A DNA stretch of 62,213 bases from contig CAMAQD010000021.1 in NCBI GenBank assembly GCA_945860385.1, positions 1 through 62,213 on the forward strand. Direction: 5' to 3'. This DNA is from Flavobacterium psychrophilum (GTDB lineage: Bacteria > Bacteroidota > Bacteroidia > Flavobacteriales > Flavobacteriaceae). Position numbers and translations under genes: made by a program. Below are positions 33,759 to 43,226 of this stretch, in pieces. Position 1 is the stretch's first letter. Every line of letters begins with the position of its first letter. Below the pieces are notes generated by a model that made no database searches, was not told where the DNA came from, and was given only the letters and a program-made list of their open reading frames with translations.

Positions 33759-36109
33759 ATGAAATTCATTATGAGAAATATACTTTTTTTAGTATTCCTT
33801 TTTTCAATCGGAAATATAAATTCACAATCGAGAACCAAAGTTAATTTAGGCTCGGACTGGGAATTCAAAAGAGAAGAAGCAAATGCCAATTGGGAGATAA
33901 TTACCATTCCGCATACGGCAAAAATTGAGCCTTTGGTGGTCAACAATCAGTTTCAAGGGAACTGTTGGTATCAAAAAAAGTTTACTGTTTCCAATGCCAA
34001 AAACAAGAAAGTCTTCCTTTATTTTGAAGGTGTAATGCAAGAAGCCGATGTGTGGATAAACGACCAAAAAGTGACCAATCACAAAGGCGGATATTTACCT
34101 TTTACGGTTGATATTACTCCTTTTTTGAAATCGAAAGGCAATACAATCAAAGTCAAAGTCAACAACGAAGACAATCCCGAATTTCTTCCCGGAAAGCCAT
34201 TGAAGGATTTGGATTTTAATTATTACGGGGGAATTTACAGAAATGTTTATCTCATCACAACCAATAAATTATATATTACCAATCCGATACAGGCCAATAA
34301 AAAAGCCAGTGGCGGGATTAATGTCAATTTTAATGACATCAACAAAAACAAAGCTTCGGGGACGGTTCAGGTGCATTTAAAAAATGAATTTGCGGTCGAA
34401 AAGAACGCTTCTCTAAAATTCATCTTAACCAATAATGAAGGCAAAAAACTTGAATTTAAGTCGGAACCGTTTACTTTAAATGCCAATTCAGATAAAAACA
34501 TTACGCAAAATATCGTAGTTAATACCCCCAAATTATGGTCGATTTTTAAACCTAATTTATATCATTTAGAAGTTCAAGTAATTGTCAGCAATAAAATTCT
34601 TGACAGCTTTCGGGGAAAATTGGAATTAGAAAATCTGAAATAAAAGAAGATGGATATTATCTCAACGACGAGAAAATTTACATTACCGGAACGAACGAGC
34701 ATCAGGAATATCCATATTTAGGCTATGCCATTTCGGACGAAGCCCAATATCGCGATGCGGTTAAAATTAAAAATGCAGGTTTCGATTTTGTGAGAATGTC
34801 ACATTATCCTCACGCCGAAGCTTTTCTAAACGCTTGTGATGAATTGGGAATTTTGGTAATGAACAGCTTAACGGGTTGGCAGTTTTTTGGCAACGAAACC
34901 TTCCAGAAAAATGCCCTTCAGGATATTCGGGAAATGGTTAGAAGAGACAGGAATCATCCCAGTATCATTTTCTGGGAAGCCTCTTTGAACGAAACTCAAA
35001 TGAGCGAAAACTTTATGAAAGAAGCGGCAAAAGCTTTGAAAGAAGAGTTGCCTTTTTCCCACAATTACAGTGCTTGTTGGATTGATAATGAAAATTATGA
35101 TATTTTTATTCCAGCACGACAACACGGTAAAGCACCTGATTATTGGACAAAATACGCTAAAGAAAACCGTAAAATTTTCATAGCAGAATATGGCGATTGG
35201 GAATATTATGCACAAAATGCGGGCTTCAATCAAACCCAATTTGCAAATCTGAAAGAAGAGGAAAGAACCTCGAGACAATTGCGAGCCCACGGCGAAAAAC
35301 GATTGTTGCAACAAGCTTATAATTTTCAGGAAGCGGCCAATTCGAACAGAAAAGGCAAGCAAACTATTGGCGAGGCCAATTGGTTAATGTTCGATTACAA
35401 CCGAGGTTACAGCAATGATTTAGAGAGTTCAGGAATAAGCGATATTTTTAGAATTCCAAAGTTTTCGTATTCTTTTTACCAAAGTCAGCGAGATGCCAAT
35501 GTGGCTTTGGATAAAAAATTGACCTCAGGTCCAATGGTAAAAATTGCCAATAATTGGACAGAAACCTCGCCTTTGAACGTGATGGTTTACAGCAATTGCG
35601 ACGAGGTCACTTTGTATTTGAATGATGTTTTGGTTGCCAAACAAAAACCGTTAATCAATGCAAATAGTGACCAATTAAAACACCCTCCATTTGTTTTCAT
35701 AATGGATAAATTTGTTTCAGGAACATTGCGAGCCGAAGGATTTATCAATGGTAAAAAAGTAGTTTCGAACTTGGTTAAAACTCCTGAAAAATCATCCAAA
35801 ATTGAATTGACTTATGATATTTCTTCTACACCAATCAATCCTGATTTTCCGGATATGATTTTTGTATATGCTAAAATCACGGATTCAAACGGAACTATAA
35901 TCCCTACAGCAACCAATGAAGTAACCTTTTCTTTATTGGAAGGAAATGCCGAATTAATTGGAGAAAACCCAGTTAAGGCCGAAGCAGGAATTGCCACTAT
36001 TATTCTTAAAACGACCCAATTCAGAAAGCCAATAATTATAAATGCTTCTGAAACAAATTTGCAAAATGGAGTTCTGGAAATTAAGCCATATCTAAAAAAC
36101 AACAAATGA
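33759..36109 (+). pseudogene. GH2 beta-galactosidase split by a frameshift
   Basis: The frame starting at 33759 encodes a signal peptide and the GH2 sugar-binding domain (GNCWYQKKF, YFEGVMQEADVWIN, YYGGIYRNVYL) and stops at 34641-34643. Near 34608-34620 the other frame takes over with GIRKSEIKEDGYYLN and EKIYITGTNEHQEYPYLG, then VRMSHYPHAEAFLNACDELG, the acid/base region FWEASLNETQM and nucleophile IAEYGDWEY, ending at 36107-36109. The second frame is open from 34622 on. A single-base deletion in the tract around TTTCGGGG (34607-34613) restores one frame. It is either a pseudogene or a sequencing error. Ends with a 4-bp overlap into the next gene. Confidence 0.85.
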
Positions 36110-36824
36110 GAATACGATTTATTTTAGCCATAGTCTTGGTCAGTTTAAATTCTTGTTCATCACAAGTAGATAGTACTAAACTTTCAATTGTAGATACAAG
36201 CACTCTCTATCCTTCGCCCAATGTGGTAATTCCCTATCATTCAGAGTGGACAAAAACACATTATAGTAAAAGAATAGCCGAATTTAAAGCCAATCCGCTT
36301 CAATTTGGGGATATTTTTTTATAGGCAATAGTATTACGGAACAAGGCGGAAATTGGGGACAAAGGTTCAACAATCCCAAAGTGAAAAACAGAGGCATTGC
36401 AGGAGATGTTACAGCAGGGGTAATTAACAGATTAGCAGAAATTTATTACTACAAGCCGAAAAAAGTATTTTTAAAAATCGGAATCAATGATTTATTTCAC
36501 GACGAGTTAACTCCTGAATATGTAGCCAACAATATTAAATTAATTGTGAACAAAATTCATTTAGAATCGCCAAGCACCAAAATTTATGTTCAAACTATTT
36601 TGCCAACAGCCAATAATAATCCTCCCAAAGAAAGAATTGCTGCTACAAATACCATTTTGAAAGCAATGCTGCCTACTAATTATCTTCAAGTAATTGATTT
36701 GCATTCGAGATTTGCAGATCAAAATGATTTGATGATTAGCAGTTATACTAACGATGGACTGCATTTAACCGAATTAGGTTATCTTGCTTGGCAATATTAT
36801 ATCATAGAATTTGTCAATAATTAA
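36106..36824 (+). pseudogene. SGNH/GDSL hydrolase, frameshifted in a T tract
   Basis: The first frame begins with a lipoprotein-type signal (MRIRFILAIVLVSLNSC) and ends at TAG 36322-36324 just after FGDIFL. The next frame continues without loss: GNSITEQGGNWGQRF (Ser nucleophile block), RGIAGDVTAGVINRL, KIGINDLF and NDGLHLTELGYLAW (catalytic Asp/His block). The expected join is GDIFFIGNSITEQG. One base is missing from the run of seven T at 36314-36320. It was probably an acetyl- or other carbohydrate esterase. The start overlaps the GH2 stop. Phase variation or a sequencing error is possible. Confidence 0.85.
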
Positions 36825-36837
36825 ATTATTTATCGAC

Positions 36838-37617
36838 TTGAAACCTTTTTTGAGAATTAGCTGTGTTTTATTAATTTGTGTGTTATCCAATAGTTGTAAA
36901 ACAAGTGGGAATAAAGCATTGGTCGCTATAAGCTCGAAAGTTTATTCGCAACAAACAGACAGTCTTCCGTTAATTCCAAAGTATTTTTTAGAACTTGAAA
37001 CCAATAGCGCTGGCAAATGTTTAGTCCGTGGAAAATCAAATCGAAAAGTAGTTGCTTTGACATTTGATGATGGCCCAACAAATTTATCCAACAAAATTTT
37101 AGATGTTTTAAATAAAAATGGAGTCAAAGCCACTTTTTTTTGGCTGGGAAAAAATCTTGTGGATAAAAGAGAAATTATTGAAAAAGCTAAAAAAAGCAGA
37201 CATCAAATTGCGAATCATAGTTGGGATCATACAAACGGATATGATTTAGATGAAAATTTGATTTGGGAACAGCAAGTAGTAAAAACTTTTCAAGAATTAG
37301 AAACAGTAGCAGGTGTTCAATCCAAATATTACCGACCCCCTTTTGGAGGAATCACCCAAAAACAAATTGATTTTCTTGGAAGTAAAGGTATTACAACTGT
37401 GCTCTGGTCTATTACAACTATGGATTGGGACAAGAATCAAAACGATGGAATTGATTTAGAAAATAAGTTTAAAGACTACCTTCAGCCCGGAGCCATAGTC
37501 TTGATGCACGATTATGATTTCGGAAAATCAGAACAAATGTTAGTTGCCTTAGAAAAAATGATATTGTATGGCAAATCACAAGGATATACTTTTGTTACAA
37601 TTGAGAAGATGAAATAA
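36838..37617 (+). CDS. Polysaccharide deacetylase family lipoprotein (CE4)
   Basis: The product is about 259 residues. A lipoprotein signal (PFLRISCVLLICVLSNSC) precedes the NodB/CE4 domain: VVALTFDDGPTNLSNKIL (metal-site Asp), NHSWDHTNG (metal His residues), YYRPPFGG, and VLMHDYDFG. CE4 enzymes remove acetyl groups from glycans; the substrate is unknown. I prefer TTG 36838 as start because it begins the lipoprotein signal; an in-frame TTG at 36811 would overlap the SGNH gene and add nine residues. It lies last in the galactan island. Confidence 0.85.
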   Translation: MKPFLRISCVLLICVLSNSCKTSGNKALVAISSKVYSQQTDSLPLIPKYFLELETNSAGKCLVRGKSNRKVVALTFDDGPTNLSNKILDVLNKNGVKATFFWLGKNLVDKREIIEKAKKSRHQIANHSWDHTNGYDLDENLIWEQQVVKTFQELETVAGVQSKYYRPPFGGITQKQIDFLGSKGITTVLWSITTMDWDKNQNDGIDLENKFKDYLQPGAIVLMHDYDFGKSEQMLVALEKMILYGKSQGYTFVTIEKMK

Positions 37618-37676
37618 TGTTCTTGATAGGTATATTTATTCTTTGTGAACTTTGTGCCTTCTTCGTGTCTTCGCGG

Positions 37677-37766
37677 TTAAATCACCATCAAATTACAACC
37701 CCGAATATCTGAATTATCAAAACGACCCAATACTTCAAATGAATTGTTGGGATTTTTTTTGCCCAA
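37677..37766 (-). repeat. Right border repeat of the galactan island
   Basis: The last 30 codons of the intact acyltransferase are repeated in the same orientation at 30267-30356 (64 of the first 80 aligned bases identical, no gaps). Together the two copies bracket 7.4 kb of carbohydrate genes. Confidence 0.85.
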
Positions 37767-38657
37767 ATCCTGCGTGGCGATAAACGAACAGGAATTCATA
37801 TTAGCCAAATCTATTACATTGATTCCGCCCGTTTTTCCTTCAGGAACATAAGTCAAAGCATCTTCGGTGTCGCGAATGAGAATTTGCATCCAAGAAGGAC
37901 ATTCAAAAACCCCATTTCCCAGTGAATAGGCTTGCGAAAGTAATTCAGTCATCCCATATTCAGAATGTATGGCATTGACACCAAAACCTTGACAAAGTTG
38001 TTCGTGCAATTCTTCGCGAATCATTTCTTTGCGTTTTCCTTTCATTCCGCCGGTTTCCATAATGATGATGTTTTGCAATTGGAAAGGACATATTTCGATT
38101 AAATCCAATAAAGCATAAGTGACACCAATCAAAATCACGTTTTGACCGGAAGTATCTAACCTGACTAATTTTTCGATGAGTTCATCGTGATTGTGCAAAT
38201 AAAATCCGCTTTCGGGACTTTTGGTCATTTGAATCAAATCATCAATCATGTAAATCAATGACGAACCCTCTCGCTCCAAATAGGAGGGAAGCAAAGCTAA
38301 AATTACATAATCTTCTATATTTCCATAAAATTGAGCGAAACCTTTTCGATAGCTTTCTTCGTATAAAGAAGTATCGGTAACCAAATGCTTGCTGGTTGCC
38401 ATTCCGGTTGTTCCGCTACTGGCAAAGGTTTCTTGAATAGGATTTGAATTGGAAACAACTGTATGACTTTTAAAAAACTGGATTGGCAAAAACGGAATTT
38501 GCTCCAATGATTTAACTTTTTGAACATCGATTTTCAAAAAATCGCAAAATTCTCGATAGACTAAATTGTTTAGATATTGGAAACGAAATACTTTAAGCGC
38601 TATTTTTTCAAATTGCTTTTGGCTCGAAATGGAAAATATGTCAGGAGTTGGAGTCAA
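37677..38657 (-). CDS. Acyltransferase / LuxE-PaaK-like acyl-protein synthetase
   Basis: The 326-residue product belongs to the adenylate-forming LuxE/PaaK branch: LEQIPFLPIQFFKSHTV, ETFASSGTTGMATSKH (the phosphate-binding SSGTTG loop), IIIMETGGMKGKRKEM, and HSEYGMTELLSQAY (YGxTE motif). In Flavobacteria it is annotated as acyl transferase; the substrate is unknown. A diverged copy of its last 28 codons lies 7.4 kb away at 30267-30356, next to tyrS, so it was probably once the direct convergent neighbour of tyrS. The intact gene is at the right border of the galactan island. Confidence 0.85.
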   Translation of the reverse strand: MTPTPDIFSISSQKQFEKIALKVFRFQYLNNLVYREFCDFLKIDVQKVKSLEQIPFLPIQFFKSHTVVSNSNPIQETFASSGTTGMATSKHLVTDTSLYEESYRKGFAQFYGNIEDYVILALLPSYLEREGSSLIYMIDDLIQMTKSPESGFYLHNHDELIEKLVRLDTSGQNVILIGVTYALLDLIEICPFQLQNIIIMETGGMKGKRKEMIREELHEQLCQGFGVNAIHSEYGMTELLSQAYSLGNGVFECPSWMQILIRDTEDALTYVPEGKTGGINVIDLANMNSCSFIATQDLGKKNPNNSFEVLGRFDNSDIRGCNLMVI

Positions 38658-38682
38658 AATTTTTTTGCAAAAGTAACTAAAT

Positions 38683-38715
38683 AAAAAAACTCCAACTTTA
38701 CAATTGGAGTTTTTT
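38683..38715 (-). terminator. Terminator of the T9SS cargo gene
   Basis: AAAAAAACTCCAA (38683-38695) and TTGGAGTTTTTT (38704-38715) form a stem with an 8-nt loop and A/T runs on both sides. It lies just past the stop of the minus-strand gene at 38737. Confidence 0.8.
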
Positions 38716-38736
38716 AGAAAAATGGGTTGAAATTAT

Positions 38737-39720
38737 TTATCGAATAATAAATTTTCTAGTATCAGTTTTTCCGTCTTCGGTGATTCTTACGATGTATGCA
38801 CCTCCTTTTAGATTTGAAACATTTACGGCATTGTTTATAGTTTTAGCATTTAAAACTTGTTTCCCTAAGATGTCATATACGCTAACAGTTTTTGCTTCAC
38901 TACTATTTGAGGTAATGAATAAATTACCGTCAATTACCGGGTTTGGATAAACGCTCAAACCAGCTATTGTGTTTTGTTTAACGGATAATGAAAGAACAGA
39001 AGTAGTAACATAAGCCCAATTGTCAGCAGCTCTAACATCATCGAATTCTACATTTCCTGTTCCAATTGTAGTATTACCAGCTTGTCTAAAACAAATACTT
39101 GCAATTGATGTAGGAGCAGCAGTTGTTCCTGTTACATTTGTCAAACTCGCTGCAGGTTCTGTACTATCTAATGCAGGATTAACAAATAAATAGGCTGTGT
39201 TGTTTGATCTGTCATACTTAACTACAACAAAAATGGGTGTTCCAATTGGATAATCAGTCGCTAAATAAGTTGGTGTAGTTCCTGTACCACTTGTATTTAC
39301 AATACCGATATTAAAAGTATTTGCTGTAACTCCAGTTTTAAACATCAATCTTCCATATAATGAAGTTACTGAAGCACCAGTAGTTGCTCCAAAAGACATA
39401 GAATAATCTCCAGTAGTTGTTAATCCAGTAATGTTTGGGAAATTCACTACAGCAGAATAGTAAGCTGCAGTTGTAATTGCAGTACCAACGCTTTTGTTTA
39501 CGTCTTCAGCATTTCCTGCAACTAGAGCAACTTTATTCCCTGTAGGAGTCAATGGAGCATAAGTTAGAGAGCCAGCTGAAATTGATATAAAACCTGTAGT
39601 TCCACTATGGACAGTCCAACCGTTAGCACTTAACAAGCCTGTTCCACTAAACGTGTCAGTTATTTGTCCAAAAGACAAAGAAGCCAATAAAATAAAAGAT
39701 AAAGTGTAAAATTTTTTCAT
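38737..39720 (-). CDS. Secreted protein with T9SS type A sorting domain (327 aa)
   Basis: Signal peptide (MKKFYTLSFILLASLSFGQ), a beta-rich middle of about 220 residues rich in Thr, Gly and Ala (lectin-like jelly-roll appearance: FSGTGLLSANGWTVHSGT at the start, FDDVRAADNWAY at the end), and a C-terminal T9SS domain (LSVYPNPVIDGNLFI ... GGAYIVRI ... RKFIIR). The middle domain resembles the concanavalin-like modules of secreted flavobacterial proteins, without visible catalytic residues. It is predicted to be exported by the type IX system. It has its own -7 box and terminator. Confidence 0.85.
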   Translation of the reverse strand: MKKFYTLSFILLASLSFGQITDTFSGTGLLSANGWTVHSGTTGFISISAGSLTYAPLTPTGNKVALVAGNAEDVNKSVGTAITTAAYYSAVVNFPNITGLTTTGDYSMSFGATTGASVTSLYGRLMFKTGVTANTFNIGIVNTSGTGTTPTYLATDYPIGTPIFVVVKYDRSNNTAYLFVNPALDSTEPAASLTNVTGTTAAPTSIASICFRQAGNTTIGTGNVEFDDVRAADNWAYVTTSVLSLSVKQNTIAGLSVYPNPVIDGNLFITSNSSEAKTVSVYDILGKQVLNAKTINNAVNVSNLKGGAYIVRITEDGKTDTRKFIIR

Positions 39721-39744
39721 AACATTTTTTTTAAATTAGTTAGG

Positions 39745-39752
39745 CAAATATA
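39745..39752 (-). promoter_or_regulatory. Bacteroidota -7 box for the T9SS cargo gene
   Basis: CAAATATA reads TATATTTG on the minus strand, 25 bp before the start. Confidence 0.5.
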
Positions 39753-39824
39753 ACAATACTTTTACTCCATTTGAAAGTGACAATGTAAAAAAATCATTAA
39801 TTTAACAAAATCAATAAGATTTCT

Positions 39825-40166
39825 TTATTTGACAATAAGTTTTCTTGTAGCTGTTGCTTGTTCTTCGTCTATTTTAATAATATAAACGCCTGGAGACAAA
39901 TTAGATATGTTGAGTTCCTTTGAACTCATTGTAGTTTGAAGGACTTTTTTTCCAAGAACATCGAAGATAATGATGTTTTTATCTAAATCATTTTTTGAGG
40001 TAATATAAACTTTACCGTTACTTACAGGATTAGGGTACAGGTTTAATCCTTCAATAACCGTAGTTTCTTGAAGTTTGGCATTTTGTTTACCATCTTGTGC
40101 CGAAACACTCAAAGTAAAGAAAAAACCCAATAAAAGTGTAATATAAAAGTAATTTTTAGCCATCAT
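39825..40166 (-). CDS. Minimal T9SS cargo: signal peptide plus sorting domain (113 aa)
   Basis: The whole product is a signal peptide (to about residue 23, FFTLSVSAQD), a spacer of about 14 residues, and a T9SS type A sorting domain (LNLYPNPVSNGKVYI, KNIIIFDVLGKKVLQT, PGVYIIKI, TRKLIVK). No other domain is present. Such short proteins may be remnants of larger cargo genes, or a free sorting domain with its own role. It lies directly behind the 327-residue cargo gene in the same orientation; the two sorting domains are similar. Confidence 0.85.
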   Translation of the reverse strand: MMAKNYFYITLLLGFFFTLSVSAQDGKQNAKLQETTVIEGLNLYPNPVSNGKVYITSKNDLDKNIIIFDVLGKKVLQTTMSSKELNISNLSPGVYIIKIDEEQATATRKLIVK

Positions 40167-40591
40167 TTCGATTTGGAATTGTAAAGATATAAAAAATAGT
40201 TTTCAAAATCTATACCATAAACTTTAAATTTACGTTAATGTTGATTTTTTAGAAGAAAATTAGTAAAAAGGCTCAAAGTTATTTGTCTATTTTAGTAATG
40301 TTTAAAGTTTTACCAACAAAATTTATCGAGATACACTTTATAACGATTTAAAAATTATAGTTGCTGTTTTCATTTGACGATTGATACAATCCACGCCATA
40401 AAAATCCGAGATTTTTTAGGTTCTTTCGCTGCTTAATCAGTTGAATACTGCAATTGTGTTTATTTAAAACATCAATATAAAATAAATTACTATGTATTAC
40501 CAAATTGTTAACTTATAAAAAACAGTTTAACACATACAATGGTTTTGTTTTATATTTACCTTTATAAACTTATAAGCTCTACTGTTCCATT
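40167..40591. other. Gene-free divergent region
   Basis: The gap separates the minus-strand T9SS gene from the plus-strand two-component genes. I see no RNA gene or strong hairpin. TATATTTACC near 40551-40560 is a partial -7 box for the regulator gene. Confidence 0.4.
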
Positions 40592-41275
40592 ATGAAAAAA
40601 CGAAACACCAAAATTTTATTAGTTGACGATGAACCGGATATTTTAGAAATTGTTGGTTATAATCTTGCACAAGAAGGCTATCAAATCTCCACGGCTTCAA
40701 ACGGAAAAGAGGCAATAATAAAAGCTAAAAAAGAACTGCCTGACTTAATCATTATGGATGTCATGATGCCCGAAATGGATGGAATGGAAGCTTGTGAAAT
40801 GATTCGGAAAATACCTGAATTAAATAATGTGATTATTGCTTTTCTGACTGCTAGAAGCGAAGATTATTCTCAAGTTGCGGGTTTTGATGCCGGAGCAGAT
40901 GATTATATAACGAAACCTATCAAGCCGAAAGTACTTGTAAGTAAAGTTAAGGCATTGTTAAGAAGGCTGAAAGAACAAGAAAAAAATAGCGAAACCCTTA
41001 ATGTGGGTGGAATTGAAATCAATCGTGAAGAATATCAAATTGTAAAAGATGGTTTAGTAATTGCCTTACCTCGAAAAGAGTTCGAATTATTCTATTTGTT
41101 GGCATCAAAACCTGGAAAAGTTTTTAAACGCGATGAGATTTTGGACAAAGTTTGGGGTAATGAAGTGGTAGTTGGCGGAAGGACAATAGATGTTCATATC
41201 CGAAAACTTCGAGAAAAAATTGGTGATGATTTCTTCAAAACCATAAAAGGCGTTGGGTATAAATTTGAAGTGTAA
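40592..41275 (+). CDS. Response regulator, OmpR/PhoB family
   Basis: This 227-residue transcription factor has a receiver domain (residues 5-120) with acidic DDEP, phosphoacceptor Asp 56 (LIIMDVMMPEMDG) and the conserved Lys in DYITKPIKP. The C-terminal winged helix (about 130-227) is of the OmpR type (GRTIDVHIRKLREKIG ... IKGVGYKFEV). The adjacent histidine kinase begins 41 bp later, so the pair is an operon. The signal and regulon are unknown; the PhoB/PhoR-like domain order suggests but does not prove phosphate sensing. Confidence 0.93.
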   Translation: MKKRNTKILLVDDEPDILEIVGYNLAQEGYQISTASNGKEAIIKAKKELPDLIIMDVMMPEMDGMEACEMIRKIPELNNVIIAFLTARSEDYSQVAGFDAGADDYITKPIKPKVLVSKVKALLRRLKEQEKNSETLNVGGIEINREEYQIVKDGLVIALPRKEFELFYLLASKPGKVFKRDEILDKVWGNEVVVGGRTIDVHIRKLREKIGDDFFKTIKGVGYKFEV

Positions 41276-41316
41276 TTTTTGTGTTAAATTTGCACAATAC
41301 TTCAAACTCAAAAAAA

Positions 41317-42387
41317 ATGAAAATTAGTTTCCAAAAAACCTATAAGTTTGCTGTAATATCTGCTTTATACCTTAGCCTTTTCGCTACTTTTTTTGTGATT
41401 TTTTTGGTAAAAGCAATATATAATCCACTCCAAAATGTGTTCTATTTTGGAGTTATTTTTTTTAGTATTGTTTATATTTTCTCCTTTATCCTGCTTCAAT
41501 ACCGAGTTGAAAAATTTATTTATCGTAGGGTCAAAAAAATCTACGACGATATTTCCTTATTAGAATCCAGTACTTTTTTAGACCAACCCATAACAACGGA
41601 TATGGAAGCCTTGACAAGAGAAGTTAAAAAGTTTGCCACTGACAAAAAATTGGAAATTGAAATGCTCAAAGTTCGTGAAAAATACCGTCGAGAATTTCTG
41701 GGTAATGTCTCTCACGAGCTTAAAACACCATTGTTTACCGTTCAAGGTTATTTGTCAACGCTTATCGACGGTGCGATGGAGGATAAAAACATCCGAAAAA
41801 AGTATTTGAAACGTGCCGAAAAAGGGGTTGAACGTCTAATTTATATCGTTGAAGATTTAGATATGATTACCAAACTCGAAGTAGGTGATTTGAATCTGGA
41901 ATTTTCTGAATTTGATATTTTCGAATTGATTCAAAATGTTTTTGATTTATTAGAAATGAAAGCAGATAAAAAGAAAATCACTTTAGCTTTCGATAATCGT
42001 CACATGCACCCTATTCTTGTCAAAGGCGATAAAGACAAATTGCAACAACTGGTAGAAAACTTGATAGTAAATTCCATAAAATATGGAAAAGAAGGAGGCC
42101 TGACCGAAGTAAGCGTGATAAATCTCACCAAAAGAAAAGTTTTAGTTCGTATAACCGATAATGGTGAAGGTATAGAAAGTCAAAATCTTCCCAGGATTTT
42201 CGAACGCTTCTACCGCGTAGATAAAAGTGGAGCTCGCAGCGAAGGAGGCTCAGGATTAGGACTCGCCATAGTAAAACACATTGTGGAAGCTCATAAAGAA
42301 AAGATTTATGTAGAAAGTGAATTTGGTATTGGCTCCGAATTTTCTTTCACATTGACCAAGGCTAAATGGAATAACACAAAAGATTAA
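41317..42387 (+). CDS. Sensor histidine kinase, partner of the response regulator
   Basis: The 356-residue kinase starts at ATG 41317 (the frame is open 12 codons further upstream). Two N-terminal helices (about 9-32 and 40-60) enclose a very short periplasmic loop. The phosphoacceptor is His 133 in NVSHELKTPLFTVQGYL; the ATP-binding domain shows VENLIVNSIKYG (N box), ITDNGEGIESQNL (G1) and GSGLGLAIVKHI (G2). With almost no periplasmic domain, it probably senses a membrane or cytoplasmic signal or a partner protein. Confidence 0.93.
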   Translation: MKISFQKTYKFAVISALYLSLFATFFVIFLVKAIYNPLQNVFYFGVIFFSIVYIFSFILLQYRVEKFIYRRVKKIYDDISLLESSTFLDQPITTDMEALTREVKKFATDKKLEIEMLKVREKYRREFLGNVSHELKTPLFTVQGYLSTLIDGAMEDKNIRKKYLKRAEKGVERLIYIVEDLDMITKLEVGDLNLEFSEFDIFELIQNVFDLLEMKADKKKITLAFDNRHMHPILVKGDKDKLQQLVENLIVNSIKYGKEGGLTEVSVINLTKRKVLVRITDNGEGIESQNLPRIFERFYRVDKSGARSEGGSGLGLAIVKHIVEAHKEKIYVESEFGIGSEFSFTLTKAKWNNTKD

Positions 42388-42434
42388 TTAACATTTTGCA
42401 TAATTTCATTTCGATTAATCTTTTAATAAAAAGA

Positions 42435-43184
42435 CTAAATACTTCCTTTTTTCTTATCGTCTCTCCAAGTAATATAGCCAAGAATGGCATTGAAAAAATA
42501 GAAAGTATATTTGGCAACATTCGCAATATTCATGAGCATTAGGTTTTGAATCGCTTTTGTTAAGTTATAAAATTGCCACATAAACCAGTTGTCAGGATAC
42601 ATTCTCGCAGTGTTAAAGGTTCCTCCAAACGTTATTCCTGCTGGAATGGTTATGGCGAAAAATAATTTCCAATCAATAGCTTTTTCAGATAAGTATTTGA
42701 AGGCGATATAATTTAAGACAAAAGAAAAGAGAAAGCCTAAAATGATGTTTCTATAAAAGATAAAATCAATAGAACGCAGTATTTTGCTTTTCTTCCAAGC
42801 TTTGAAAACGAGATAATTTCCAATGAATGACACTGGGTAAGTAAGAATTGCCCCGGCATTTCCAAGTAAATAATCAATAGAACCGCTTAGGAATGTATTG
42901 CAAGTGGTAATGAAATTCCCAATATTATTTTTCTTAGTGACCAATCGATTTCCCATCATCGAAAATCCAGTATTCAAGATGGAAAGATACCCCAAATAAA
43001 AAACATATTTTTGTTGCTGAAATGTAAAATTGAAAACCGTTTTATGATAATCCAAAGCCAAAGAAGCCGAAATAACTATTGTCAAACCAATAACATCCAA
43101 ATAAGTGCTATTGGTAATCGATTTAATCGTTTTTATTGATTTTTCAGAAAGCGAAAGTGAGTTCATCCAATAGTGTTTGGGCAA
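42435..43184 (-). CDS. PnuC-like nicotinamide riboside transporter family protein
   Basis: The product has 249 residues and seven or eight hydrophobic segments. LGNAGAILTYPVSFIGNYLV and the tail NWFMWQFYNLTKAIQNLMLM with GYITWRDDKKK resemble PnuC transporters, which bring in nicotinamide riboside or similar vitamins by facilitated diffusion. The N-terminal half is less like PnuC, so I call it only PnuC-like. No thiamine or NAD-related gene or riboswitch lies next to it. It is between the kinase and polA on the minus strand. Confidence 0.6.
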   Translation of the reverse strand: MPKHYWMNSLSLSEKSIKTIKSITNSTYLDVIGLTIVISASLALDYHKTVFNFTFQQQKYVFYLGYLSILNTGFSMMGNRLVTKKNNIGNFITTCNTFLSGSIDYLLGNAGAILTYPVSFIGNYLVFKAWKKSKILRSIDFIFYRNIILGFLFSFVLNYIAFKYLSEKAIDWKLFFAITIPAGITFGGTFNTARMYPDNWFMWQFYNLTKAIQNLMLMNIANVAKYTFYFFNAILGYITWRDDKKKGSI

Positions 43185-43226
43185 ATATATAAAGATTATT
43201 ATTTGATATTCATTTATTAAATATTA

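Noticed and set aside
34600..34650. Programmed frameshift in the GH2 gene
   Set aside because: There is no slippery heptamer with a downstream pseudoknot, and GH2 enzymes are not known to use one; mutation or error is simpler.
34868..35362. 164-codon minus-strand frame inside the GH2 gene
   Set aside because: It lies entirely over well-conserved GH2 coding sequence and has no recognisable features.
42435..43184. Vitamin-type riboswitch ahead of the PnuC-like gene
   Set aside because: The upstream gap to polA is only 42 bp and carries no TPP or NAD-type motif.
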